From positions 41,465-105,464 of the forward strand of contig CAZCZZ010000005.1 of assembly GCA_964503335.1 (NCBI GenBank): 64,000 nt of DNA, given 5' to 3'. The stretch is from CAZCZZ01 sp964503335. Its GTDB lineage: Bacteria; Verrucomicrobiota; Kiritimatiellia; CAIVKH01. A program made the translations under genes and the position numbers. Of the stretch, positions 17,280-25,287 are shown in pieces; within the stretch, counting starts at the first letter, position 1; each line of letters starts with the position of its first letter. A model generated the notes under the pieces. It saw only the letters and a program-made list of their open reading frames with translations, did no database searches and was not told the DNA's origin.

Positions 17280-17941
17280 CCCAGCCACCCGTACGACGGA
17301 GCGCAGCGATCATCGACCGTATTGAGCATTGTCCCGGCTCGATCGAACTTCGCTTCGAGCGGCATGGGGTGGCCTTCAAAGCCGGCGAGGAGATTCAGGT
17401 TCATGGCGAGGATCACACGCAAGACCGCGTGTATTCTCTCCTCCACGGCGAGAACGATCCGTTTCTCAGCATCCTTTTCCGTGTCGTGCCCGACGGACTC
17501 ATGTCGCCACGACTCGCTGCGCTGAAGACCGGAGACATCCTTCACTTCACCGGGCCTTTCGGAAGTTTCGTCCTGCGCGACCCCGCCCGTCCGGCGTGGT
17601 TCATCGCCACGGGCACCGGCATTGCGCCGTGCCTGAGCTTCCTGCGCTCACATCCATCCCTCGACCTGACTGTTCTCCACGGCGCGCGTCTCGCGTCGGA
17701 GCTTTATGAACGAGACCTGCTTCAAGCATCGTGCAGGGCCTATCATCCCTGCGTATCGAGGGAGACGGGCACGGACTTCCACGGACGGGTCACGGACCTG
17801 CTGCCCGCGCTGACCTTGAACGACCGCGCCGACTATTACCTCTGCGGCGCCAACGCGATGATCACAGACGTGCGGAAACAGCTCCTGTCCCGCGGCATTC
17901 CGGACAGCAGCATCTTCACCGAAGCCTACTACTTCTGGTGA
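17276..17941 (+). CDS. Ferredoxin-NADP reductase-like flavoprotein
   Basis: A 221-residue protein starting at ATG 17276, which overlaps the previous stop (ATGA). It has an FAD-binding barrel with RVYSL (the RxYS flavin motif), then GPFGSFVL, and an NAD(P) domain with FIATGTGIAPCLSFLR. It ends in a C-terminal aromatic (AYYFW), as in plant/bacterial-type FNRs where the terminal aromatic stacks on the flavin. No 2Fe-2S domain is fused. As the last gene of the radical SAM operon it is a plausible electron supplier for the Fe-S enzyme through ferredoxin or flavodoxin. That link is inference. Confidence 0.8.
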   Translation: MTQPPVRRSAAIIDRIEHCPGSIELRFERHGVAFKAGEEIQVHGEDHTQDRVYSLLHGENDPFLSILFRVVPDGLMSPRLAALKTGDILHFTGPFGSFVLRDPARPAWFIATGTGIAPCLSFLRSHPSLDLTVLHGARLASELYERDLLQASCRAYHPCVSRETGTDFHGRVTDLLPALTLNDRADYYLCGANAMITDVRKQLLSRGIPDSSIFTEAYYFW

Positions 17942-17950
17942 TCCGCGTTC

Positions 17951-18023
17951 TTAGTCATTATCATAATCTTAATCTTAATCATCCGTTCATCGGATCCAGA
18001 TGAGCCGACGATTATGATTAAGA
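17951..18023. repeat. AT-rich iterated-word hairpin between convergent operons
   Basis: The word CTTAAT/ATCATAATC is iterated, and CTTAATCAT (17974-17982) is complementary to ATGATTAAG (18014-18022), with a partly pairing interior. It lies between the two convergent operons and could act as a bidirectional terminator. Its composition is unlike the GC-rich surroundings. Confidence 0.55.
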
Positions 18024-18033
18024 GGAGGAATAT

Positions 18034-18369
18034 CTATCGGTTATCCCCGCTCCCGTGCAGCTTGCCGGAGGCCTGGCGGGCCGCGAGTTTGGCGAGGTTT
18101 TCTTCGGCTACTTCTTCCAGTTCCAGGTCCAGCTCCGTGCAGAGCGTGGCGATGTACCAGAGGACGTCGCCAATTTCCTTGCGCAGCGCGGCCTTGCGTT
18201 CGTCGGTCATCTTTCCGCTGTCGTCCCGCAGTGCCTTCTTGATCTTTTCACAGATCTCACCGGTTTCACCCGCGAGGCCGAGGGCGGGATAGATCCAGTT
18301 GCCTTCGCCGCGGCCCGGATAGATCGCTGTTTTCGCTGCGCCGAGTTGATAGTCGGAAAAGTTCAGCAT
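18034..18369 (-). CDS. MazG-like nucleotide pyrophosphohydrolase
   Basis: A 111-residue protein starting at ATG 18369 with GAGGAG about 7 bases upstream. It shows the MazG/all-alpha NTP pyrophosphatase pattern: LAGETGEICEKIKK (the ExxE half) and KEIGDVLWYIATLC (the ExxD half), which coordinate Mg2+. Such enzymes hydrolyse (d)NTPs or modified nucleotides to monophosphates. It overlaps the flippase gene upstream by 7 bp and is the last gene of the eight-gene minus operon. A specific connection to that pathway is not evident. Confidence 0.85.
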   Translation of the reverse strand: MLNFSDYQLGAAKTAIYPGRGEGNWIYPALGLAGETGEICEKIKKALRDDSGKMTDERKAALRKEIGDVLWYIATLCTELDLELEEVAEENLAKLAARQASGKLHGSGDNR

Positions 18370-19808
18370 GATGACTCCTCGTTGATGGTTCGCTTGCTCC
18401 ATGCGCGACGGATTTCGCACAGCGGAAGCGTTCGTGTGATCCACAGCAGGCCGCAGTAGAGCGACACTGACAAGACAAAAAGTCCGACGCGCGCGGGCAG
18501 TGATGTATCGATCATCCCAACAGCGCAAAACGGGACAGCCGTTGCGATCGCCCGGCCCCACGCTCGCAAGGGCACGTTGAGGTACGCCTTCATCTTCCAC
18601 ATGGTGTAGATGGCCGAGGCTATGAATCCGCCGAGCATCGCGAAGGCCACGCCCGTCGCCGACCAGTCGCGAACAAGCCTCGGCGCGGCGAGCCAGAACA
18701 CCACAACGCGAATGGCCATGCCGGCGATGTACACACCGGGCCTGGCTTCCAACAGGGCCGCCGTGTTCGCAGCGCCCGTGGCCACCGACACCACCAGGAT
18801 GAGGGCCGCCACTTTTAAGATAGGAATCGACGGCGTGTACGCTTCTCCAAAGAGCACCGGCACGACATCCGTCGCAAAGAGGAGAGCCGCCATCAGCAGG
18901 ACCAAGGTCGCGACCGTCAGCAGCACCAGGAAGCGCTCCATCCACGTCGCAGCTTCCGCGCGCGCGTCGCGTCCGATGAGCCCGCTCAGGAACGGCGTGG
19001 CCGACATGTACAGGTGATACAGACTCGCCTCGGCCGCGGTATAGACGCTCATGCACACGCCGAAATAGGCGATCTGGCTGTAGTCGTGCGTCAGGAATCG
19101 CAGCAGCGCTTCGCCTGAGAACCGGAATGTCGCCGCGAAGATGTTGCCGATGAAGAGGAGCAGCGACAGCTTCAGCAGCGGGGTGACGAGATTCAAGCGG
19201 AGCTTCACCGACTTGATATCGAAATCACCTCGCAGCCACACCAGGCCAAGAATCAGGACGATTGCTTCCGAACATGCGACCGAATACGCCGCGCCGACCT
19301 GGCCGGCGTACCTGTAGGCAAAAGGAATAAGAACCAGATAGCCGACGCGCCGCATCAGGAAGCTGAAGCCCCAGAGATTTGCGCGATTCTGGCCCAACAA
19401 CCACGCGAAGAGTGGATCGACCCAACCCCCGATCACCACGGCCAGCGCGAAGCCGGAAACCACGGATAGCGGTAGGTCGGGCAGGACCACCGCCGCCGTG
19501 GCCACATAAGCGCACCCTGCGAGAAACCCCGTGGCCAGGCGGAGCGCGACCAGGGCTCCGAGCAACTCCGTCCGCGATACGCCTTCACCCAATCGCGGAA
19601 GATGCCGGGCGATCGTCTGGGAGATTCCCAGTTCGCTGAAGAGGTAGAACCAGATCGAGAACGAGAGCAGCAGCGAGAAGCGACCGTACTCCTCCGGCCC
19701 CATCATGCGCGGAATCAGCGCGGCAAAGAGAATTCCTACAAGGATGAGGCCGATCCGGTTCAGCAGCATCAGCCCCGCGTTCTGCAACATGCGTCGCGAT
19801 TCGCTCAT
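18363..19808 (-). CDS. Wzx-type polysaccharide flippase (MOP superfamily)
   Basis: A 481-residue protein with about 12-14 hydrophobic helices. The N-terminal LNRIGLILVGILFAALIPR and MMGPEEYGRFSLLLS match the start of RfbX/Wzx-type exporters (the 'GP.EYG' motif after TM1). These proteins flip lipid-linked oligosaccharides across the inner membrane. The ATG overlaps the stop of the AEC permease (ATGA). Together with two GT2 genes upstream it suggests assembly and export of a glycan or glycosylated product. Confidence 0.82.
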   Translation of the reverse strand: MSESRRMLQNAGLMLLNRIGLILVGILFAALIPRMMGPEEYGRFSLLLSFSIWFYLFSELGISQTIARHLPRLGEGVSRTELLGALVALRLATGFLAGCAYVATAAVVLPDLPLSVVSGFALAVVIGGWVDPLFAWLLGQNRANLWGFSFLMRRVGYLVLIPFAYRYAGQVGAAYSVACSEAIVLILGLVWLRGDFDIKSVKLRLNLVTPLLKLSLLLFIGNIFAATFRFSGEALLRFLTHDYSQIAYFGVCMSVYTAAEASLYHLYMSATPFLSGLIGRDARAEAATWMERFLVLLTVATLVLLMAALLFATDVVPVLFGEAYTPSIPILKVAALILVVSVATGAANTAALLEARPGVYIAGMAIRVVVFWLAAPRLVRDWSATGVAFAMLGGFIASAIYTMWKMKAYLNVPLRAWGRAIATAVPFCAVGMIDTSLPARVGLFVLSVSLYCGLLWITRTLPLCEIRRAWSKRTINEESSC

Positions 19809-20791
19809 AACGATCCTATAAGCGCGACTGCGGTCATGACCACCGGAACCGTGAGAATGCTCGCGAGTGTGCTGTAGAGGATGGAGCGTGCGGCGAGGTC
19901 CCGGTCACCCCCGAAGCGTTCGACGAATAGTCCGCAGCTCACAGCCACGGGCATGGCGGCGACAATACAAGCGACCGAGATGATATCCGCCGAAACACCG
20001 AGCGGACCCGAGGCAAGGAGGACCGCGACCACGGTAAGAAGCGGTGCAACAAGCAGGCGCACGGCGAGGACTCCAGCGAGTTCCCGCCATGGGGTCGGAC
20101 GTGTAATGTCCAATGCCCCCAGTTGAGCGCCGATAACGATCAGCGAAAGGGGAACCGTCATCTGTCCCAGCAGCACCATCCCCTGCACCACCGCGCCGGG
20201 TATCGAGGCCTCAGCGTGCCAGGCCTTGCTCGAAGGAATCAGCACGGCAAGCGCGATACCCGTAAGTGTGGCGATCAAGCCGGGATTGAGGAGGAGCGAC
20301 TTCATGCTGTCGCACCCGCGGCAACCGCCGCGAAGGATCTGGAGACCGAGCGTCCACAACAGGATCTGAGCGGGAATGTTGATGAGGAGCACGGTCTTCA
20401 CGCCATCCGCCCCGTACAGCGCCTGCGCGATCGGGAGCGGCAGGAAGATCCAGTTCGGTATCGCAGAGAGAAAGGCAAAGGTCCGGCGATGCTCCGGAGC
20501 GGCGAGGAATCGCGCCGCCACGACACCCGTCGCGGAGGCGATGAGAATGATCGCAGCCCCCAGGGCGAACACCGGAAGGCTCGATCGTATGGAGGAGGCG
20601 TCGACGAGTTGAATCATCTGCGTCAGCGTCAGCGCGGGGAAGGCCACGTCGATGGTGAACCGGCCCAGCGTCGACGTGAGTTTGTCATCCAGCCGACCTG
20701 ACCGACGTGCAATCCAGCCCGCCCCCATGACGAGGAACATCGCGGCGATGCGCGTCAGCACCAGCCATTCACTATCATCCGGCGTGGTCAT
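19805..20791 (-). CDS. AEC (auxin efflux carrier) family permease
   Basis: A 328-residue protein from ATG 20791, chosen because it overlaps the upstream stop (ATGA). It has about ten hydrophobic segments in the AEC two-bundle arrangement, with the N-terminal motif FLVMGAGWIARRSGRLDD, the PALTL segment, and a C-terminal half beginning NPGLIATLTGIALA that mirrors the first. AEC proteins are secondary transporters of small anions or exporters. Within this operon it may export or import a pathway intermediate; the substrate is unknown. Confidence 0.82.
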   Translation of the reverse strand: MTTPDDSEWLVLTRIAAMFLVMGAGWIARRSGRLDDKLTSTLGRFTIDVAFPALTLTQMIQLVDASSIRSSLPVFALGAAIILIASATGVVAARFLAAPEHRRTFAFLSAIPNWIFLPLPIAQALYGADGVKTVLLINIPAQILLWTLGLQILRGGCRGCDSMKSLLLNPGLIATLTGIALAVLIPSSKAWHAEASIPGAVVQGMVLLGQMTVPLSLIVIGAQLGALDITRPTPWRELAGVLAVRLLVAPLLTVVAVLLASGPLGVSADIISVACIVAAMPVAVSCGLFVERFGGDRDLAARSILYSTLASILTVPVVMTAVALIGSL

Positions 20792-21792
20792 TGCCGCTGA
20801 AGATACCAGCGCTTCCACGCGGCACCCACGCCAAAGCGAAACAAGCCCGCGTCGTCGGGAAGGTTAAACACGGCTCGCAGGAGTGCGGCCCGATCCCTTC
20901 CAGCCCGTCGCCACGGCCTTGCCCTGGCGATTTCGCCGAACCATGCGTGACGTCGTCGCAACGCGCGAAAAGCCGCCCTCCGCTCCTCGGGTGGGGCATG
21001 CTGCGCATGCCCGTGCATGTCAAAGCCGATGGCTTTCATCTCATCCATCGCTTCCGCCCATCCGGCGTCCAAGCCCGAAACTGGGAGCAGATTCCAGACA
21101 CGGCTCAAGTCCACGCCGCGGCGCATGAGCCAATGCGCATCCGCCACCCAGCGGAACGCCGGACCGCGTGGCGCGAACTGTCCGCACGTGAGCGTCTGCA
21201 TCAGCAGGTGTTCACGGCAAGGGATATCCCATTCCTCGATCTTCACCCGATCTCGCCAAAGGGACTCTTCGAACTCATCCGTGGCTTCCTGGACACTGCG
21301 TGTGTGAAGCCGCACGCGCTGGCCCGATGCATCCGTCCACACCGATGGCCAATCAGGGTGCGGAGTGCCTGATAGGGTCCACCCGGTGCTGCGCAGCAGT
21401 CCGCAGGCTTCGTTGTGCGCGTCGGGCCGGATGAGGATGTGTGCATCCGACATCGTACGCAGCCCCCAATCGTCATAGGCGCTGAGCACTATCGCCATGC
21501 CTCGCAGCAGGAGACTGGGCACGCCTGCCTCGCTGAGGTCATGCACGGCCCTGCGGACGGAGCGCAGGAGGAGTTGGTTCTTCGACCAGGTATGCCGCTG
21601 CATGCCGACAATCTTTCCGGTCAGTGGAACCCCGGCGCGCAAATTGGCGTGAACAAGAGGAAGCAAGCGGGTTGAGTCGATGTCGAGCCGCTCAAGGTCA
21701 ACCTGCGCGGTCCAGCGCTCGAAGGCGGCGGCCGCCGCGTCGCCCTTCAGAAGCGCTGCTCGTAGCAGGTCAGCCTGGGTCGCCGTGATCAT
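20788..21792 (-). CDS. Nucleotidyltransferase-like protein (PF14907 type), degenerate active site
   Basis: A 334-residue protein from ATG 21792 (ATGA overlap with the GT2 gene). The region LLLRGMAIVLSAYDDWG followed by LRTMSDAHILI resembles the 'uncharacterised nucleotidyltransferase' family commonly found with PqqD and HPrK-like genes, whose usual motif is gDiDlLv. Here the second acidic residue is replaced by His (SDAHI), so catalysis may be altered or lost. The C-terminal part is helical and rich in Arg/Trp. Assignment rests on motif and neighbourhood. Confidence 0.65.
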   Translation of the reverse strand: MITATQADLLRAALLKGDAAAAAFERWTAQVDLERLDIDSTRLLPLVHANLRAGVPLTGKIVGMQRHTWSKNQLLLRSVRRAVHDLSEAGVPSLLLRGMAIVLSAYDDWGLRTMSDAHILIRPDAHNEACGLLRSTGWTLSGTPHPDWPSVWTDASGQRVRLHTRSVQEATDEFEESLWRDRVKIEEWDIPCREHLLMQTLTCGQFAPRGPAFRWVADAHWLMRRGVDLSRVWNLLPVSGLDAGWAEAMDEMKAIGFDMHGHAQHAPPEERRAAFRALRRRHAWFGEIARARPWRRAGRDRAALLRAVFNLPDDAGLFRFGVGAAWKRWYLQRQ

Positions 21793-22457
21793 GAGCCTTT
21801 CGCGTCCAGCCCGCGCCTGCGGTCCAGCGCTTCCTTCAGCGTGCGGACGTAGTTGACGCGCAGAGCCCGATCCCGGATTCCAACGTTCTCGCCGTGAATG
21901 CGTCGCATCACAAGCGTCTCCGGAACCATGAACTCCCTCAGGCCGAGATCCCTCGCGCGCATCATCCAGTCGAGGTACTCCGATACCGGAAGACCTGGAC
22001 GAAACGGTCCGACGCGACGCATCGACTCGACCTTCGCCATGAACGAGCTGATATGGATGCCCTGCCCGGGCATCGTCGCGCCATCCGGCGTGAACTGGTC
22101 GAAGTGCGCAAACAGGATATCCACGCCGGGGTTGTCGCGAATCGCTGCGAGCTGACACTCCATCTTGTGCGGGAGCCAGAGGTCGTCGGCGTCGATGATG
22201 GCGATCCATTCACACGTTGTGTGTTCAACGCCCGCGTTCCGCGCGATTGAAACACCTCCGTGAGGGAGGCGGATGATGGTCACGTCGGGGAAGCCCTGTT
22301 CCACGACTGACGCCGTGTCGTCCGTCGAACCGTCGTCCACCACGATGATCTCGCGGGGCAACACGGTCTGGCGATATACGCTTCCGATCGTTTCCGCGAT
22401 ATAGCGCGCGGCGTTGAAGGCAGGGATCAGCACCGCTACGGAGGGGTTTGCGCTCAC
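21789..22457 (-). CDS. Family 2 glycosyltransferase
   Basis: A 222-residue GT-A protein. GTG 22457 is taken as the start because it overlaps the preceding stop (GTGA) and the GT2 core begins directly: VAVLIPAFNAARYI, IIVVDDGSTDDT, then the metal-binding DAD motif in IIDADDLW. Short for GT2, with no membrane segment. It probably transfers a sugar in the cytoplasm, acting with the second GT2 encoded just upstream. Confidence 0.85.
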   Translation of the reverse strand: MSANPSVAVLIPAFNAARYIAETIGSVYRQTVLPREIIVVDDGSTDDTASVVEQGFPDVTIIRLPHGGVSIARNAGVEHTTCEWIAIIDADDLWLPHKMECQLAAIRDNPGVDILFAHFDQFTPDGATMPGQGIHISSFMAKVESMRRVGPFRPGLPVSEYLDWMMRARDLGLREFMVPETLVMRRIHGENVGIRDRALRVNYVRTLKEALDRRRGLDAKGS

Positions 22458-23143
22458 GCTTCGTTCCCCTTGCGGCGGCGGTTCATCGATGCGTGCAGGG
22501 CCTTGAACAAATCTCCCCGGCTGATGTGCCATTGGTTGGACGCGTTTGCGCCGTGGGCGCGGCGGAGCAGGAGCGTCTCGTCCACGACGCCCGAAGGGAA
22601 TCCCGCGTCCTTCACCCGGTAGAACCAATCGGTATCACTTCCATTGACGTAAGATTCGTCGAAATGTCCAACGCGGTCGAAAGCCCATCGACGCGCCACC
22701 AGCACGCTCGGTATGTAGGCCACCAGGTCTTGGGTCAAGGCCTCGGGCCGCGCCCATTGCGGCAGCGCGGTGCCTTCATCGAGGACGAGCTTCTCGCGGG
22801 CCACCACATAGGCCATCTCCGGATGTGCGTTTAGGAAGCCGACCTGTTTCGTCAGCTTGCCGGGCAACCACTGGTCATCGTGGTCGATGAATGCGATGTA
22901 GGCACCTCGAGATGCCGCAAGCGCTACATTGCGCGCCGCGGCGACACCCGCGTTTGCACGGCGAATCAGCTGAACGCCTGAAATGGCAGCGGCGATGTCG
23001 GCGCTGCCGTCCGACGAGCCGTCGTCAATGACGATCAGTTCCTTCTCCGGATAATCCTGGTCGAGCACGCTCGCGATCGCTTCGCGCAGGAAGCCAGCCC
23101 CGTTGTATACGGGGAGGATCACGCTGACGAGAGCCTCGCTCAC
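22454..23143 (-). CDS. Family 2 glycosyltransferase
   Basis: A 229-residue protein from GTG 23143 (GTGA overlap with the HPr-kinase-like gene). GT2 signatures are VSVILPVYNGAGFL, LIVIDDGSSDGS and FIDHDDQW, the last with His at the centre of the usual DxD (DHD). The C-terminus has DTDWFYRVKDAG. It is similar in length and layout to the next GT2 (21789), suggesting an old duplication within the operon. Confidence 0.85.
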   Translation of the reverse strand: MSEALVSVILPVYNGAGFLREAIASVLDQDYPEKELIVIDDGSSDGSADIAAAISGVQLIRRANAGVAAARNVALAASRGAYIAFIDHDDQWLPGKLTKQVGFLNAHPEMAYVVAREKLVLDEGTALPQWARPEALTQDLVAYIPSVLVARRWAFDRVGHFDESYVNGSDTDWFYRVKDAGFPSGVVDETLLLRRAHGANASNQWHISRGDLFKALHASMNRRRKGNEA

Positions 23144-24174
23144 GGCGTATCCTCCATGAAGCGACGGACCGTCGCCGCGACTTCGCGGCGGTCCGTCCCA
23201 AGGTGGAGCCAATAGGAAGGAACGCGCCGGGCCAGGCGCGCCATCGCGGACAATTCGCACTGGTTTGAAGCGGGTCGTTGCGCCAGCGTGCTGAACGAGA
23301 TCGCCTTCAAGGCATCCATCGCCGCCGCTGGCTGCCATTCGGTCTTCGCGCGATGCGCCACCCGCGGCAGCAGGATCGCCTTGATGCGTTTCGTGCGCTC
23401 GAGCGGCCAAACGGCGGGATCCAGGAAGAAGAGCGACTTCGTGTCGCCGATCGAGTCACCCAGCGCTGCGGCGGCGCCGAGGCGAGGGAACGAAACCTCG
23501 TCGCCGGCGAACACCTTGGCAGAGCGGAAGATGCCATGGACGCCCGGCGCTTCGCCATCCTCGCTGACCCCCACGTAGTCGTCGCCGAAGTAGCTCATCC
23601 CCGCCTCGACGCACGCCAGCGTTGTATTTGATTTGCCCGACCCGCCTTTGCCGGTGAGAAGGACTGCGGCATCTCCGGTTCCAACCGCGCCGGAATGCAC
23701 AAGCTGGACCCCCCTTCGCGCGAGATACCAACCGAGGATTGTCCGCAGCGGAAACGCCCGTTCGTACGTCGGGAGCGGGGCGTCCGGCGCAAAGAAGAAC
23801 GCCTGCTTCGTTGCTGCGCGCAGCATGAAGAGGCCGCCGTAGTTCTGCTCGTAGGCGCAGTCGATTCCCTCGTCGCTCAGCGCGGGAAGATGGCCGCGCA
23901 CGAGACATCCGACCCGCCCATCCGATCGCGGCAAACCGACGGAGGTGGACGCCTCATCCCAGATCGTGATGGTCAGGTCGACGGAGCGCGAGGCTTGGGC
24001 GATGCGATGCTGGAGCGCGGGCTCGACGGATGGAAGGAGAGCGGACCCGGCGAACCGGCAATGGATTGAGGCCCCACCGAGCTCGAGGTGTCGCTCGACA
24101 CAACCAGCTCGGGCGAGAGCCTCGACGGAGGCCGCCTGAACAGCCTCCATATAGGATTCTGCCGCCGTGGCCAT
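23140..24174 (-). CDS. HPr kinase-like P-loop protein
   Basis: A 344-residue protein from ATG 24174, overlapping the PqqD-like stop (TGATG). The C-terminal half has LVHSGAV (H160), the P-loop GKGGSGKS at 175-182, and SYFGDDYVGV as the acidic pair. It follows the same layout as the HPrK-like protein at 14575 but is longer and only distantly similar. In RiPP-type clusters these proteins accompany PqqD domains. It may phosphorylate or adenylate a peptide or carrier, for example the tail of the adjacent PqqD-like protein. Confidence 0.78.
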   Translation of the reverse strand: MATAAESYMEAVQAASVEALARAGCVERHLELGGASIHCRFAGSALLPSVEPALQHRIAQASRSVDLTITIWDEASTSVGLPRSDGRVGCLVRGHLPALSDEGIDCAYEQNYGGLFMLRAATKQAFFFAPDAPLPTYERAFPLRTILGWYLARRGVQLVHSGAVGTGDAAVLLTGKGGSGKSNTTLACVEAGMSYFGDDYVGVSEDGEAPGVHGIFRSAKVFAGDEVSFPRLGAAAALGDSIGDTKSLFFLDPAVWPLERTKRIKAILLPRVAHRAKTEWQPAAAMDALKAISFSTLAQRPASNQCELSAMARLARRVPSYWLHLGTDRREVAATVRRFMEDTP

Positions 24175-24602
24175 CACGCCTTCGGTCGGTGCGGCCATCC
24201 TGCGGCATCCACGTCGTGAATCGGATCGGCCAGAAGCAGGTCCTTCATATCGTCGAAGCGTTCGAGAGCCGGTGCGGTGTACGGTTTACGCGCTTCAACG
24301 TGGGGCAAGACACGCTCAACGGGCTGCAGTTCCCCCCGCTCCACGATGAGCGCCTCACGGGCAAGCTGCTGCACGAACGCGCGGATATCCCGCCCGGCCG
24401 TTGCCTCATCCACGTCAAACCGCGCCTTAACGGCGGGCACAATCTCTTGAATCGTCACCCCCGCCCCTACGAGGTCCCAAACCACCGCACTCACATGGCG
24501 TGCGCTGTAGTAGGCCCCCGTATCGAGGTGAATGATGACCGCTTCACCCTCAATGATTTCACTCACGACAGCAGGCTGATTGTAGCGATAACGAATTGTC
24601 AC
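24174..24602 (-). CDS. PqqD-like protein with fused precursor-like C-terminal tail
   Basis: A 142-residue protein from GTG 24602, which has GGAGGGG five bases upstream. Residues 1-95 follow the PqqD pattern (AVIIHLDTGAYYSARHVSAVVWDLV; VTIQEIV; FVQQLAREALI). Residues 105-142 are an extension starting RKPYTAPALERFDDMKDLLL and continuing ADPIHDVDAAGWPHRP. The segment RKPYTAPALER closely resembles RKPYVEPVITR in the 61-mer precursor of the convergent operon. I recall similar DPIH.VD..GWP tails in other PqqD-like proteins; their role is not known to me. It is the first gene of the minus operon, whose genes all overlap. Confidence 0.75.
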   Translation of the reverse strand: MTIRYRYNQPAVVSEIIEGEAVIIHLDTGAYYSARHVSAVVWDLVGAGVTIQEIVPAVKARFDVDEATAGRDIRAFVQQLAREALIVERGELQPVERVLPHVEARKPYTAPALERFDDMKDLLLADPIHDVDAAGWPHRPKA

Positions 24603-24685
24603 GATGCCCCTCCTCCCCTGTGTACAGCTGGCCAGCATGGACATTGCTGCTCACGTTGACGAGCAGAAGATACAGGGCTTGGCTG

Positions 24686-25186
24686 CTAAAAAAAGGACTC
24701 AAACTTCCCGCCCGGTGTGCCCTCAACCACGATCGGGGCCGCCAGGCGGAGCGATTCCTCGTCGCGCTGGATCGGGTGGAGCCAGAGGCAGTGCACACCG
24801 TCGCGGGACTGGATGCGATAGGTCAGCGCTTCGGTGCGGTCCTCCGGCTTCAACTGCGAGACGGGGATTTCACCATCGAGGATCTGGCGGTACGTATGAT
24901 CGTTCGCGCTCTTCGGAAGATACGTCCACGCCTCGGCGACATGGATCACGCCGTAGATGTGATGCATCTTCACCGCGTCGCGGATTTTCGAGATCACCTG
25001 TTCGCGCGGTTGGTCCGGCGGCGGCGCGCCGAGCGCAACCTGTCCATCCGTCATCACAAGGAAGAAGAGTTCCACATGCGTCTTATCGCGCAGGAACGTC
25101 GCCTTCACCTGCTCCAACATCCAGTCTGTGTAGGTCTTGAATGAGGCCGTCAGGTCGTCGGGATTCCACGGAGGCTGCTGCGTCAT
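24686..25186 (-). CDS. Hypothetical cytosolic protein, 166 aa
   Basis: Read from ATG 25186 with AGGA upstream (start MTQQPPWNPDD). No signal peptide, membrane segment or motif that I recognise. The sequence looks like a compact alpha/beta domain (VELFFLVMTDGQVALG, YGVIHVAEAWTYL). The C-terminal codons are T-rich (KFESFF). It is 83 bp upstream of the PqqD-like gene on the same strand and could belong to the same transcript. Function unknown. Confidence 0.65.
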   Translation of the reverse strand: MTQQPPWNPDDLTASFKTYTDWMLEQVKATFLRDKTHVELFFLVMTDGQVALGAPPPDQPREQVISKIRDAVKMHHIYGVIHVAEAWTYLPKSANDHTYRQILDGEIPVSQLKPEDRTEALTYRIQSRDGVHCLWLHPIQRDEESLRLAAPIVVEGTPGGKFESFF

Positions 25187-25287
25187 GATACTGCATTCCT
25201 TTTGAGGGGTAGAAGGCAGGGATGGTAGCGGCAATTTCTGCCAAACGCCACGCCTTCGTTCGCGATTCGCCCGCGAGACGATTCACG

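Noticed and set aside
18369..19056. Frame-extended N-terminus of the MazG-like ORF up to 19056
   Set aside because: The extra 229 codons overlap the flippase gene in another frame and have shadow composition; ATG 18369 with GAGGAG is the credible start.
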